From assembly GCA_022844005.1 (NCBI GenBank), contig JALHMN010000020.1, positions 1 to 36,923 on the forward strand: a stretch of 36,923 nt of DNA, read 5' to 3'. Positions within the stretch are counted from its first letter, which is position 1, and the number at the start of each line of letters is the position of its first letter. A program made the translations under genes and the position numbers. This document shows, piece by piece, positions 25,701 through 33,005 of the stretch. This stretch comes from a bacterium. Lineage in GTDB: Bacteria; Pseudomonadota; Alphaproteobacteria; Ferrovibrionales; Ferrovibrionaceae. The notes below the pieces were generated by a model. That model was not told the DNA's origin, ran no database searches, and saw only the letters and a list, made by a program, of their open reading frames with translations.

Positions 25701-25835
25701 TCATGCCATGCACAGGGCGGCGAGGCCGATCAGGCCGGTTGCCCACACCGTCAGGCCGGAGAAGAACGATCCGCTCCGCAGTTCGGCATGAGGATAGGGG
25801 GGATGTTCGTAGAAGTAGTTGGCTTGCCTGGACAT
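25701..25835 (-). CDS. Small single-span membrane protein (44 aa)
   Basis: An uncharacterised short gene. It starts at ATG 25835, chosen because GGAG lies 6 nt upstream; an ATG at 25847 would add four residues and lose the ribosome site. The protein has a polar, aromatic N-terminus (NYFYEHPPYPHAELRSG) and a hydrophobic C-terminal half from SFFSGLTVW to LIGLAALCMA, long enough to span the membrane once, and ends there. A near-consensus sigma-70 promoter is placed correctly upstream, and a palindrome lies beyond its stop. I know no named family. The combination of promoter, ribosome site and membrane helix argues that it is real. Confidence 0.72.
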   Translation of the reverse strand: MSRQANYFYEHPPYPHAELRSGSFFSGLTVWATGLIGLAALCMA

Positions 25836-25865
25836 TTTCGTCTCCATCGATATATGATGGACCAG

Positions 25866-25894
25866 AATATATAACTATGTGAACGAATGGTCAA
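25866..25894 (-). promoter_or_regulatory. Sigma-70 promoter of the small membrane-protein gene
   Basis: On the minus strand TTGACC (25894-25889), a 17-bp spacer and TATATT (25871-25866) match 5 of 6 positions in each hexamer. The start would fall near 25858, giving a leader of about 23 nt with a GGAG ribosome site. It is one of the strongest vegetative promoter matches I found in the window. Confidence 0.72.
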
Positions 25895-25993
25895 GGGATG
25901 GTTTAAACTTTCTCCGCGGCGTCCCTGCGGTCTATGCCGTCCATCCCGGATGCCCTAATCACTCCGCCCAAGTCAGCCAAGCGAGGAACGACC

Positions 25994-26761
25994 GTGAGCG
26001 AAGAAGCCAACGTCCTGATGACGCTCGAGAACCGCCCTGCCGGGCAGGTTGCCCGGGTCAGCATCAACCGGCCGCGAAAGCTGAACTCGCTCGATCCCGA
26101 TACCATCGCCACCCTGGCCCGGGTGGCGGCGGACCTGCAGGGGCTGAGCGGCTTGCGCGCCGTGGTCCTCACCGGCACCGGCGACAAGGCTTTCGCCGGC
26201 GGCGCCGATTTTCGCGTCATCGCCGGCCTAGACCAAGACTCGGGCGAGGCCTTCATCACCTCGCTGCACCGGATGATCGCCGCCTATCGCGCCATTCCGG
26301 TCCCGGTGATCGCCCGCATCAACGGCTATTGCCTGGGGGCGGGGCTGGAATTGGCGGCCGGCTGCGACCTGCGGGTCGCTTCGGACAACGCCGTCCTCGG
26401 CATGCCCGAAGTGAAGATCGGCGTCCCCTCGGTGATCGAGGCGGCGTTGCTGCCGCGCCTGATCGGCTGGGGCCGCGCCTCGGAAATGCTGCTGACCGGC
26501 GAGAACGTCGACGCCGCCGCGGCCGAGCGCATCGGCCTCGTCGAAAAGGTGGTGCCCCTGGACGAGCTGGATGCCGCCGTCGAACGCTGGCTGGATTCGA
26601 TCCTGGCTGCCGGGCCGAACGCGATCCGCCTGCAGAAGAGCCTCATGCGCCAGTGGGAAAGCCTCACCCCCGACCAGGCGATCCAGGCCGGCATCGCCGC
26701 CTTCCGCGCCTCCTTCGCCACCGACGAGGCAAAACGCTTCGCCCATCGGCCGGCCAAGTGA
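25994..26761 (+). CDS. Enoyl-CoA hydratase/isomerase family protein
   Basis: A 255-residue crotonase-fold enzyme. Both catalytic glutamates of true hydratases are present at the correct 20-residue spacing: Glu119 (GLELAAGCD) and Glu139 (GMPEVKIG), with the oxyanion hole formed by AGGAD (68-72) and the NGYCLGAG loop. It should hydrate a 2-enoyl-CoA or act on a related acyl-CoA. The PSVIEAALLPRLIG segment replaces the usual PGxGGTQRL, so the substrate may not be a simple fatty acyl-CoA. The GTG at 25994 is preferred: GAGG lies 7 nt upstream and it yields the normal length, while an ATG at 25934 would add 20 residues without family support. No beta-oxidation neighbours. Confidence 0.9.
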   Translation: MSEEANVLMTLENRPAGQVARVSINRPRKLNSLDPDTIATLARVAADLQGLSGLRAVVLTGTGDKAFAGGADFRVIAGLDQDSGEAFITSLHRMIAAYRAIPVPVIARINGYCLGAGLELAAGCDLRVASDNAVLGMPEVKIGVPSVIEAALLPRLIGWGRASEMLLTGENVDAAAAERIGLVEKVVPLDELDAAVERWLDSILAAGPNAIRLQKSLMRQWESLTPDQAIQAGIAAFRASFATDEAKRFAHRPAK

Positions 26762-26934
26762 TCCAGCTCGTGGGTGGTTCAACGGATCTCGATGGTGGCC
26801 CTGCTCGCTTCGCATGAGGTGATTGACGCTGCTCGCGGCGCCGTCGCCCACTGTCTGCCACGCTGCTCAGAGCGGCGCTGTCGATCGGGAAACAGCCTCC
26901 GCCCGACTACGCCCACGTCGCAGGCAAAGGGGGG

Positions 26935-27312
26935 TTACGCTTTCGACAGCCGGCTCGCCGCGGCGGCGAGTGCCTCCTGCACCCGGCGCGGGTGGAACGG
27001 CTTGTTGATGAAGCCGAGCGGCTCGAGGGCCGCGACGGCGGCGCGGGTAGCGGGGTCGAGATTGGCGCTGATGAAGATGCAGGGAACGTCCCATCGTTCG
27101 CGCAGGATCTGTGCGGCTTCGATCCCGCTCGATCCCTGCGCCAGCCGGATATCCATGAAGGCCAGGTCAGGACGGGTCTTCTCTGCCGCGCGCACAGCCT
27201 GGTCGGCACTTGCCGCGATCGCTACGACGGTGTGCCCGGCATCCTCCACCAGGCCTTCCAAGTCCAGTGCCAGGATTGCCTCGTCCTCGACGATCAGGAC
27301 GCGGAGGATCAT
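26935..27312 (-). CDS. Single-domain response regulator (stressosome operon)
   Basis: A 125-residue stand-alone receiver with acidic residues E9-D10, phospho-acceptor Asp54 (FMDIRLAQGSSGIEAA), the switch Ser in FISAN and the conserved Lys in INKPF. It has no output domain and should work through protein contacts, like CheY or the receiver partners of HWE/HisKA_2 kinases. Its start overlaps the REC-HisKA_2 kinase stop by 4 bp (ATGA), making it the last gene of the stressosome operon and a likely target of one or both kinases. The 173 bp beyond its end, up to the convergent hydratase gene, hold no gene and no clear terminator. Confidence 0.92.
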   Translation of the reverse strand: MILRVLIVEDEAILALDLEGLVEDAGHTVVAIAASADQAVRAAEKTRPDLAFMDIRLAQGSSGIEAAQILRERWDVPCIFISANLDPATRAAVAALEPLGFINKPFHPRRVQEALAAAASRLSKA

Positions 27313-28334
27313 CGCATGTCCAGCCGCCGGCGTAAGGTCACGGTTGCTCTGTAACCGGACGCCTCCCGCGCCGTCTGGTATTCGCCGTCGATCTGACCGA
27401 CCATGGCCTTGATCAGCATGGTACCCAGTCCATCTGCATTTTCGGCGGCCGAAGGCGTGCTCACGCCATTGTCCGCAACGCTTAGTTCATGCGAACCATC
27501 TGACTTCGGGCTGAACGTCACCGTGATACGGGTCGGCGCTGCGATCGGATGTGCATGCTTCAACGCGTTCGTGACCAATTCGTTCACGATGACGCCGATC
27601 GGCACCGCGTCGTCCGCAGACAGTTCGATCGGCTCCGAGCGGACCTCGATCACCGCTTCGGCCGCCGTCTCCCGCCCGGCCACGGCCATGTCGGCGCCCA
27701 GATCCGTCAGGTATGACTTCATGTCCACCGTCATCGGATGTTCGCTGCGATACAGGCGCTCGTGGATGGCGGCAATCGCCCGGACCCGGGTGATCGCCTG
27801 GTCGAAGGCGGTGAGGATCTGCGGATCGGACAGGCGGCGGCGCTGCAACGACAGGATGCTGCTGACCAGTTGCAGGCCGTTCTTGACCCGGTGATTGACT
27901 TCCCGCAGCAGCATGTCCCGCTCGGCGACATGCGCCCTGGCTGTCGCCTCCGCCTCGCGCAGGCGTAGCAGCGCGCGGGCAACGGCGACCAGTTCCTCCG
28001 GCTCCATCGGGTCGACCAGATAGCTGTCCGCCCCGGCATCCAGTGACGCAACCCGGTCCTTCGTCGCGACATTCGTGGCCGACACCTGCAGCACCATGAT
28101 CGGCTGCCTCGCTCCGCCCGCCTTCAGTTGTCGGCAGATATCCACGCCGCTCATGTCCGGCAGGTTGACGTCGAGAACGACCAGGGCCGGGGGCTGTGCC
28201 TCGATCATCCGCAGCGCCTCGGCGCCGGTCGCGGCTTCGGCAACCTCCATCCCGGCGCGACGAAGGATCCGCACGGTCGAGTATCGGCCAGCGTCGTGAT
28301 CGTTGACCACCAGGACGGTTCGGTTCAGGGGCAT
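27309..28334 (-). CDS. Receiver-HisKA_2 histidine kinase
   Basis: A 341-residue soluble protein: an N-terminal receiver (Asp55 in VVLDVNLPDMSG) and a HisKA_2-type kinase domain with His148 in REVNHRVKNGLQL, the N-box VNELVTNALKHA and VADNGVSTP. In the receiver the conserved Lys after beta-5 is replaced by Asp108 (SYLVDPMEPEEL), so signalling within this receiver may be altered. Kinases of this class often accompany the EcfG general stress response (for example, phosphorylating PhyR). It lies 1 bp after the hybrid kinase gene and overlaps the stand-alone receiver, as part of the stressosome operon. Confidence 0.93.
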   Translation of the reverse strand: MPLNRTVLVVNDHDAGRYSTVRILRRAGMEVAEAATGAEALRMIEAQPPALVVLDVNLPDMSGVDICRQLKAGGARQPIMVLQVSATNVATKDRVASLDAGADSYLVDPMEPEELVAVARALLRLREAEATARAHVAERDMLLREVNHRVKNGLQLVSSILSLQRRRLSDPQILTAFDQAITRVRAIAAIHERLYRSEHPMTVDMKSYLTDLGADMAVAGRETAAEAVIEVRSEPIELSADDAVPIGVIVNELVTNALKHAHPIAAPTRITVTFSPKSDGSHELSVADNGVSTPSAAENADGLGTMLIKAMVGQIDGEYQTAREASGYRATVTLRRRLDMR

Positions 28335-28335
28335 C

Positions 28336-30111
28336 TCAGGCCTCCGCTCGCTTCAAGGCCTGGGCCATGGCTTGCAAGATGATTTCGCGAGAAAGGGTGT
28401 TCTTGAAGACAATGGCATCGGCCGTGATCAGCCGCCGCCGATCATCCGCATCAAGCTCCCGCGAGGTGAAGATGATCACCGGAATATCGCGGGTGCCCGG
28501 ATCGGCGCGCAACGCAGCCAGGACGTCGAAGCCTTCCAGTCCCGGCATGGCGAGGTCGAGGAAGATAAGGTCCGGCAACGACTGTCGTGCCGCGAGCAGC
28601 CCCTCGCGTCCGGCAGTCGCTTCCGTCAACTGCTCCGCGGGCATGCCCAGCATCTGGCGGAGCGCATAGCGCTCGATTTCATCGTCATCGATGATCAGTA
28701 TGCGCTTGCCGCGCTGTTGCAGCGGCCCGCTCAATGCCGGCTCGCGGCGTGTCTCGCGACCGCCCGGCGCATTGATCCGGGGCAGGATGACCCTGAAAGT
28801 CGAGCCGCGCCCGCGCGCGCTTTCCACTGTCAGGGTGCCGTCCAGCAGTTCCACCAGGCGGCGGGACAAGGGGAGACCGAGGCCGGTTCCTTTGAAGCGC
28901 GCCTGCAATGCACCTGCCACCTGCACGAATTCGTCGAATATCCGCTCGTGATCCTCGGGCGCGATGCCGATGCCGGTGTCGCTGACGGAGAAGACGATGT
29001 CACTGTCGTCGCTGGCGGCGGCGGCGACAGTGACGCTGCCACGCTCGGTGAACTTCAAGGCGTTGGAAACCAGGTTGCGCAGGATCTGGGACAGCTTGCC
29101 GCGATCCGTCAGCATCGGCGGCAGGGTGTCGGTCTCACCGAACACCAGCGAGACGCTCTCGCTGACCAGCAGCGGCTTCATCATGCCGCGCAACGCCCCG
29201 AACAGGTCGGCGATGCTGAACAGCTCGGGCCGCAGCTCGACCTTGCCCGCCTCGACCTTGGCGACATCGAGGAGGTCGTCGACGAACTGTCCGAGCTGCC
29301 CGGCCGCCTGCACGATGTAGGAAACCTGACGCTCCTGCTCGGATGTCAGTTCGCCATCGGTGCGGTCCAGTAGCAGCCGCCCCAGGGCACGGATCGAATT
29401 GACCGGGGTACGAAACTCGTGGCTGACGTTCGAGAGAAAGCGCGACTTCGTTTCGTCGGCGCGGCGCAGCTGTTCGGCCCGTTCGTCCAACTCGGCATAG
29501 AGCGCCACCACGCCGCGGTTGGTATCGGCCAGCTCGTCGTTCAGCCGCGTCAGTTCCTCCTGCCTCTGGCGCAGCTCCTCCATGCTGGCCAGCAGCTCCC
29601 GGTTCTGCTCCTGGATCTCCTGGTAGGGATCGGCCGTCGCGTCGCTGGCCAGCGCGCGTGCGATTGCGGCCAGCCGGCCCGCCGTCACGCGCTCGACCTT
29701 GCACGGCAGGATCTTCGATAGGATGACGATGGCCGACCCGTCCGCCCCGGCCTCGATCTGAAAGCCATCCATCATTCGCCGTGCGGCAACGATGCTCACA
29801 TCGGCGTCCGCGCCCCAGCGGCTGGTATCGGTGGGATCGCTGACCGCCGCCGCCGGCGGCTGGAGAGCTACCCGTACGCCGAGCTGTTGGCAGTCGCCGC
29901 CATCTTCCAGCTCGAAGTCGATGATGCCGCCCTTGCCGAAAACAGTGGCCAGGCGGGCCAGTTCCGAAACGGCGGTGGTAATGCGGGTCTGGTCCTGTGT
30001 GTCGAATCCGACCAGGGCGGCGATCCGGCGTGCCCGCTGTCGGGCCTGCACGACATCCCGGTCGCGCTCCGCGTGCATCGTCAGAAGCGGGCGGCTCACC
30101 TCGTCCCCCAT
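28336..30111 (-). CDS. Hybrid histidine kinase with N-terminal RsbT/RsbW-like ATPase domain
   Basis: A protein of about 591 residues. Residues 8-135 resemble an RsbT/RsbW-type GHKL domain (ITTAVSELARLATVFG), but the Mg-binding Asn of the N-box is Leu54 and the G1 motif is not recognisable, so this domain is probably not an active kinase. A coiled coil follows (QEQNRELLASMEELRQRQ, to about 215), then HisKA with His231 (NVSHEFRTPVNSIRAL), an intact ATPase domain (RNLVSNALKFTE, VSDTGIGIAPED, GTGLGLPLSRRLVELLDG) and a C-terminal receiver (IFLDLAMPGLEGF, TSRE, FKNT). The ATG at 30111 is used; a GTG at 30099 would form the GTGA overlap with the upstream gene seen elsewhere in this genome and is a real alternative. 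Likely reads stressosome output. Confidence 0.9.
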   Translation of the reverse strand: MGDEVSRPLLTMHAERDRDVVQARQRARRIAALVGFDTQDQTRITTAVSELARLATVFGKGGIIDFELEDGGDCQQLGVRVALQPPAAAVSDPTDTSRWGADADVSIVAARRMMDGFQIEAGADGSAIVILSKILPCKVERVTAGRLAAIARALASDATADPYQEIQEQNRELLASMEELRQRQEELTRLNDELADTNRGVVALYAELDERAEQLRRADETKSRFLSNVSHEFRTPVNSIRALGRLLLDRTDGELTSEQERQVSYIVQAAGQLGQFVDDLLDVAKVEAGKVELRPELFSIADLFGALRGMMKPLLVSESVSLVFGETDTLPPMLTDRGKLSQILRNLVSNALKFTERGSVTVAAAASDDSDIVFSVSDTGIGIAPEDHERIFDEFVQVAGALQARFKGTGLGLPLSRRLVELLDGTLTVESARGRGSTFRVILPRINAPGGRETRREPALSGPLQQRGKRILIIDDDEIERYALRQMLGMPAEQLTEATAGREGLLAARQSLPDLIFLDLAMPGLEGFDVLAALRADPGTRDIPVIIFTSRELDADDRRRLITADAIVFKNTLSREIILQAMAQALKRAEA

Positions 30112-31112
30112 TTCGCCACGACGACCAGGGTATCGTCCCGGCCTCGCTTGAAGTCGCGATAGAGCACGCCCGCGATGACGCCACTGTTGCGCAGCAGCAG
30201 GCCCGGATATCGGTCGAGCTGCCAACTGCTCGCGAGGCCATCGGAATGGAGCACGAAGACGCCCTCATCCGCGAAGGGATAGTCCAATGCACGGAAGTGC
30301 CTGGCGACATGGCCGACCGTGCCGTTATGGGACATCAACCTGCGGACGGCGCCGCCGACGAATAGGCTTCCCGCCACGTTGCCGATGCCGGCGAAGGCCA
30401 CGCGACCGAGGGACAGGTCGATATCGGCGATCGCGACGGCGGCGCCGCGGCTGGGCCGCAAGCCGCGATGGACCATTTCCATCAACGGGCCGGGATCCTC
30501 GCCGCTCTGTTCCCAGAGGATCCTTGCGGCCATCTGCGAGGCCTCCGCCGCGCCGGGGCCATGGCCCAGACCGTCGGCGCCCAGGATCAGCACCCCATCC
30601 GTTCTTTCCCGCATGGTCCAGCAATCGCCGGAAACACTCTCGCCGCGTACCGCCACGGTGAAGCCGCAGATATCGAAGGCGGCAGGCGGCTGCACGCGGC
30701 TGACGGAGGCGAACAGCCGAGCGTGGACGACGGTACCTTTGTCCACCTGGCTGTACAGGTCGAAGGATTGCGATTGCCTTTGGATGGCGCCGAGGCCGGT
30801 TCCGGGACTGCCCGCCGTCGAATAACCGTCCCGTAGGCACCGCTCGATTTCCGCGATGCCGGGGCCGGTGTCCAGGGCCAGCAGGTCCAGACCATGCCGG
30901 CCGCCCGACAGGGCATGTGTCAGGATCAGTTCTCCGCCATCGGCGTGTTTCAGCAGGTTGGTCGACATTTCCGTCGCCACCAGGGCGCCCCGGGCCGTGT
31001 CCTCTGCCGAAAAGCCCAAGGCGGATGCCGCCGCCGCGACCGCACGGCGCACCTGGGACACCGCGCTGGCATCTCGGATATCGAAGCTTTGCGCAGGGGC
31101 GCTCACTTCCAT
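30096..31112 (-). CDS. RsbX-like PP2C phosphatase fused to an RsbT-like ATPase domain
   Basis: A 338-residue two-domain protein. Residues 10-135 are a complete anti-sigma-type GHKL ATPase (EMSTNLLKHA with Asn52, DTGPGIAEIERCL, GTGLGAI). Residues about 145-338 are a SpoIIE/RsbX-type PP2C phosphatase with GDCW, ADGLGHG, RGAAVAI, GIGN, HSDGL and RDDTLVVV. In stressosomes RsbX removes phosphate from RsbS and RsbR to reset the complex; the second ATPase domain in the same chain could compete with RsbT for the same partners (inference). Start at ATG 31112, overlapping rsbT by 10 bp. Confidence 0.9.
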   Translation of the reverse strand: MEVSAPAQSFDIRDASAVSQVRRAVAAAASALGFSAEDTARGALVATEMSTNLLKHADGGELILTHALSGGRHGLDLLALDTGPGIAEIERCLRDGYSTAGSPGTGLGAIQRQSQSFDLYSQVDKGTVVHARLFASVSRVQPPAAFDICGFTVAVRGESVSGDCWTMRERTDGVLILGADGLGHGPGAAEASQMAARILWEQSGEDPGPLMEMVHRGLRPSRGAAVAIADIDLSLGRVAFAGIGNVAGSLFVGGAVRRLMSHNGTVGHVARHFRALDYPFADEGVFVLHSDGLASSWQLDRYPGLLLRNSGVIAGVLYRDFKRGRDDTLVVVAKWGTR

Positions 31113-31510
31113 CGAGTGATGGTGACGCTGGTCCCCACGCCCACCTCCGAATGAATGTCGAACTCGCTGGACAGGCGCCGCGCCCCGCTCAGGCCGAGGC
31201 CGAGACCGTCGCCGGTGGTGTACCCCTCGGTCATCGCCCGCTCGATGTTTGGAATGCCGGGGCCCCGGTCTTGGAACGTCAACCGCAACCCTTTGCGCTT
31301 GGTTCCTTCGGCCAGTGTCTCGAGCGTCACCTCGCCGCCCCCGCCATGGACCAGGGTATTCCGTGCCAGCTCGCTGGCCGCGGTGACGACTTTCGTCTGC
31401 TCCACCAGGCTGAAGGACAGCTCGGTCGCCCACTGGCGAACTTTCTGGCGCACCCGGACCACGTCCTCGTCGCTGCGGATGGGCAGCGCGTCAGTCTTGA
31501 TCGTCGGCAT
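31103..31510 (-). CDS. rsbT: Stressosome switch kinase RsbT
   Basis: A 135-residue serine/threonine kinase of the GHKL type. All ATP-binding motifs are intact: ASELARNTLVHGGGG (Asn51), DRGPGIPNIERAM and GDGLGLGLSGARRL. In Bacillus RsbT phosphorylates RsbS and RsbR, leaves the complex and activates the phosphatase RsbU. No RsbU with the matching N-terminal domain is beside it; the released kinase probably acts on the kinases or the fused phosphatase downstream. The start overlaps the rsbS end by 20 bp. Confidence 0.95.
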   Translation of the reverse strand: MPTIKTDALPIRSDEDVVRVRQKVRQWATELSFSLVEQTKVVTAASELARNTLVHGGGGEVTLETLAEGTKRKGLRLTFQDRGPGIPNIERAMTEGYTTGDGLGLGLSGARRLSSEFDIHSEVGVGTSVTITRWK

Positions 31511-31880
31511 CCGGGTCCTGCCCGTCGATCAGTTCGCGAATGAGTTCCATTCCGCTTTCGACGTCGAGCGCGGTTCGGATGCCCGGCAGTTCCATCCCCA
31601 GTTCGACCAGGGTGATGGCCACGGCCGGCTGCATGCCGACGACCACCGTTTCGGCATCCAGCACCTTCGACATCGAGGCGATGTTGCCCAACATCCGGCC
31701 GATGAAGGAATCGACCATTTCCAGGACGGAGATGTCGATCAGCACGCCCTTTGCCCTGGCGGCGACGATCTTCTCCGTCAGGTCGTTCTGCAACGTCAGC
31801 GCAAGCTGGTCGTGCATCTCCACCTGGACGCTCACCAGCAGGCAATCCCCCATGCGCAGGATCGGGATACGATCGGCCAT
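31491..31880 (-). CDS. rsbS: Stressosome STAS scaffold RsbS
   Basis: A 129-residue single STAS domain matching RsbS: PILRMGDCLLVSVQVEMHD start and the phospho-site segment EMVDSFIGRM, where Ser58 aligns with the serine that RsbT phosphorylates in Bacillus RsbS. With RsbR it builds the stressosome core and holds RsbT. The C-terminal acidic tail (GQDPDADDQD) is encoded in the 20-bp overlap with rsbT. It lies 3 bp after rsbR. Confidence 0.95.
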   Translation of the reverse strand: MADRIPILRMGDCLLVSVQVEMHDQLALTLQNDLTEKIVAARAKGVLIDISVLEMVDSFIGRMLGNIASMSKVLDAETVVVGMQPAVAITLVELGMELPGIRTALDVESGMELIRELIDGQDPDADDQD

Positions 31881-31883
31881 GTC

Positions 31884-32756
31884 TCAGCTCCGGCCGGGTC
31901 GGCCTTCGAGCCTGACGACGGCCATCTGCAGTTTCTTCAAGGCGAGCGAGAAGGCATCGGCAAGGCTCGCCTTGGTAACGACCTGGGTCAGGTCGATCCC
32001 CAGATGCACGATGGTCTGGGCGAACTGTGGGCGAATGCCGCTGATCAGGCATTCGACGCCCATCAGCCGTGCCGCCGCCACCGTCTTGAGCAGATGCTGC
32101 GCCACCAGCGTATCGACCGTGGGCACGCCGGTAATGTCGATGATGGCAAACTTGGCCCGTCTGGCCATCACCTCGTTCAGCAGGCTTTCCATCACCACCT
32201 GGGTGCGGGCGCTGTCCAGGGTGCCGATCAGGGGCAGCGCGACGATGCCATCCCAAAGCTGGACCACGGGGGTGGACAGCTCCAGCATTTCCTCCTGCTG
32301 CCGGTTGATCACCTCTTCACGGGCCTTCTGATACGCCTCCGAGGTGTACAGGCCGAGGGTGTCGAGCAGCGTGCTGATCGACCAGATGTCGGCGTCGACA
32401 TCGGCGCCGCCGGCTTCCTTGCGCAGGCGCTCGAACAACGGCTGCTTCAGAGAGAAGATAAAAGTGGCCGTCTCCGAGGTGGAAAAATTCTGCGCGGCGC
32501 GGCTGAGCGAGAGTTCCTTCAGCACTTCGCGCAGATCGTCCCATCGGGGGGCCTTCGCGTCATAAATCAGGCCGCCGTTGATCGCTCTGGCGAAGGCTTC
32601 CAAGAACCGGGTCGACTGCTGGCGCAGCGCCGCCTCGCTGATCCGCCCTGCGCCGCGACCGGTCTGGCCCAGCTGTTGCCTGATCCAATCATCCAGAATG
32701 TCCTGCTGCGCGCGCGCTACCAGATCGGCCACGCGGCCCGTCTTCGGGTGGTTCAT
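31884..32756 (-). CDS. rsbR: Stressosome sensor RsbR (RsbRD-type N-domain plus STAS)
   Basis: A 290-residue protein. The N-terminal 155 residues are helical and resemble the RsbRD N-domain (DDWIRQQLGQ, FSLKQPLFERLR), not the globin-like domain of Bacillus RsbRA, so the sensed signal is unknown. The C-terminal STAS domain (about 158-285) has ELSTPVVQLWDGIVALPLIGTLD and the phospho-Thr segment DITGVPTVDTLVAQHLL (Thr216 aligns with the RsbT target in RsbRA). Start ATG 32756 with GGGGA 7 nt upstream. First gene of a seven-gene operon; an exact EcfG-type promoter lies about 165-190 bp upstream. Confidence 0.93.
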   Translation of the reverse strand: MNHPKTGRVADLVARAQQDILDDWIRQQLGQTGRGAGRISEAALRQQSTRFLEAFARAINGGLIYDAKAPRWDDLREVLKELSLSRAAQNFSTSETATFIFSLKQPLFERLRKEAGGADVDADIWSISTLLDTLGLYTSEAYQKAREEVINRQQEEMLELSTPVVQLWDGIVALPLIGTLDSARTQVVMESLLNEVMARRAKFAIIDITGVPTVDTLVAQHLLKTVAAARLMGVECLISGIRPQFAQTIVHLGIDLTQVVTKASLADAFSLALKKLQMAVVRLEGRPGRS

Positions 32757-32921
32757 TGGTTATCCCCTTTATCATTCATCCTATCAGCCGGAAGAAAATA
32801 TTCGGACGTAAAAGATGAACTCACTTATGTCATATTTCCCCCCCAACACCGCAAAGCGTATTGAAATAACAGCTGATCTCTTAGGAAAGCACGTCAAGTG
32901 ACTTAGATGGCTTCGGCGCAG

Positions 32922-32946
32922 AACGCTTGGGACGGGAGAAGGTTCC
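32922..32946 (-). promoter_or_regulatory. EcfG-type (general stress response) promoter upstream of rsbR
   Basis: On the minus strand GGAAC (32946-32942), 16 bp and CGTT (32925-32922) match the alphaproteobacterial sigma-EcfG promoter consensus GGAAC-N16/17-CGTT at every position. It points toward rsbR and would give a leader of about 155-160 nt. Exact nine-base matches with defined spacing are rare by chance in a 249-bp region. Confidence 0.75.
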
Positions 32947-33005
32947 ACGTTAGGCTATCGGCCGGAACGGGCCATTCAGCGAGCCCGCGGTTCGGAGGAA
33001 CAGTG

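Noticed and set aside
32964..32992. Second GGAAC on the plus strand before the GST gene, with GGTT 20 bp later
   Set aside because: The spacer is several bases too long for EcfG and the element would overlap the GST ribosome site.
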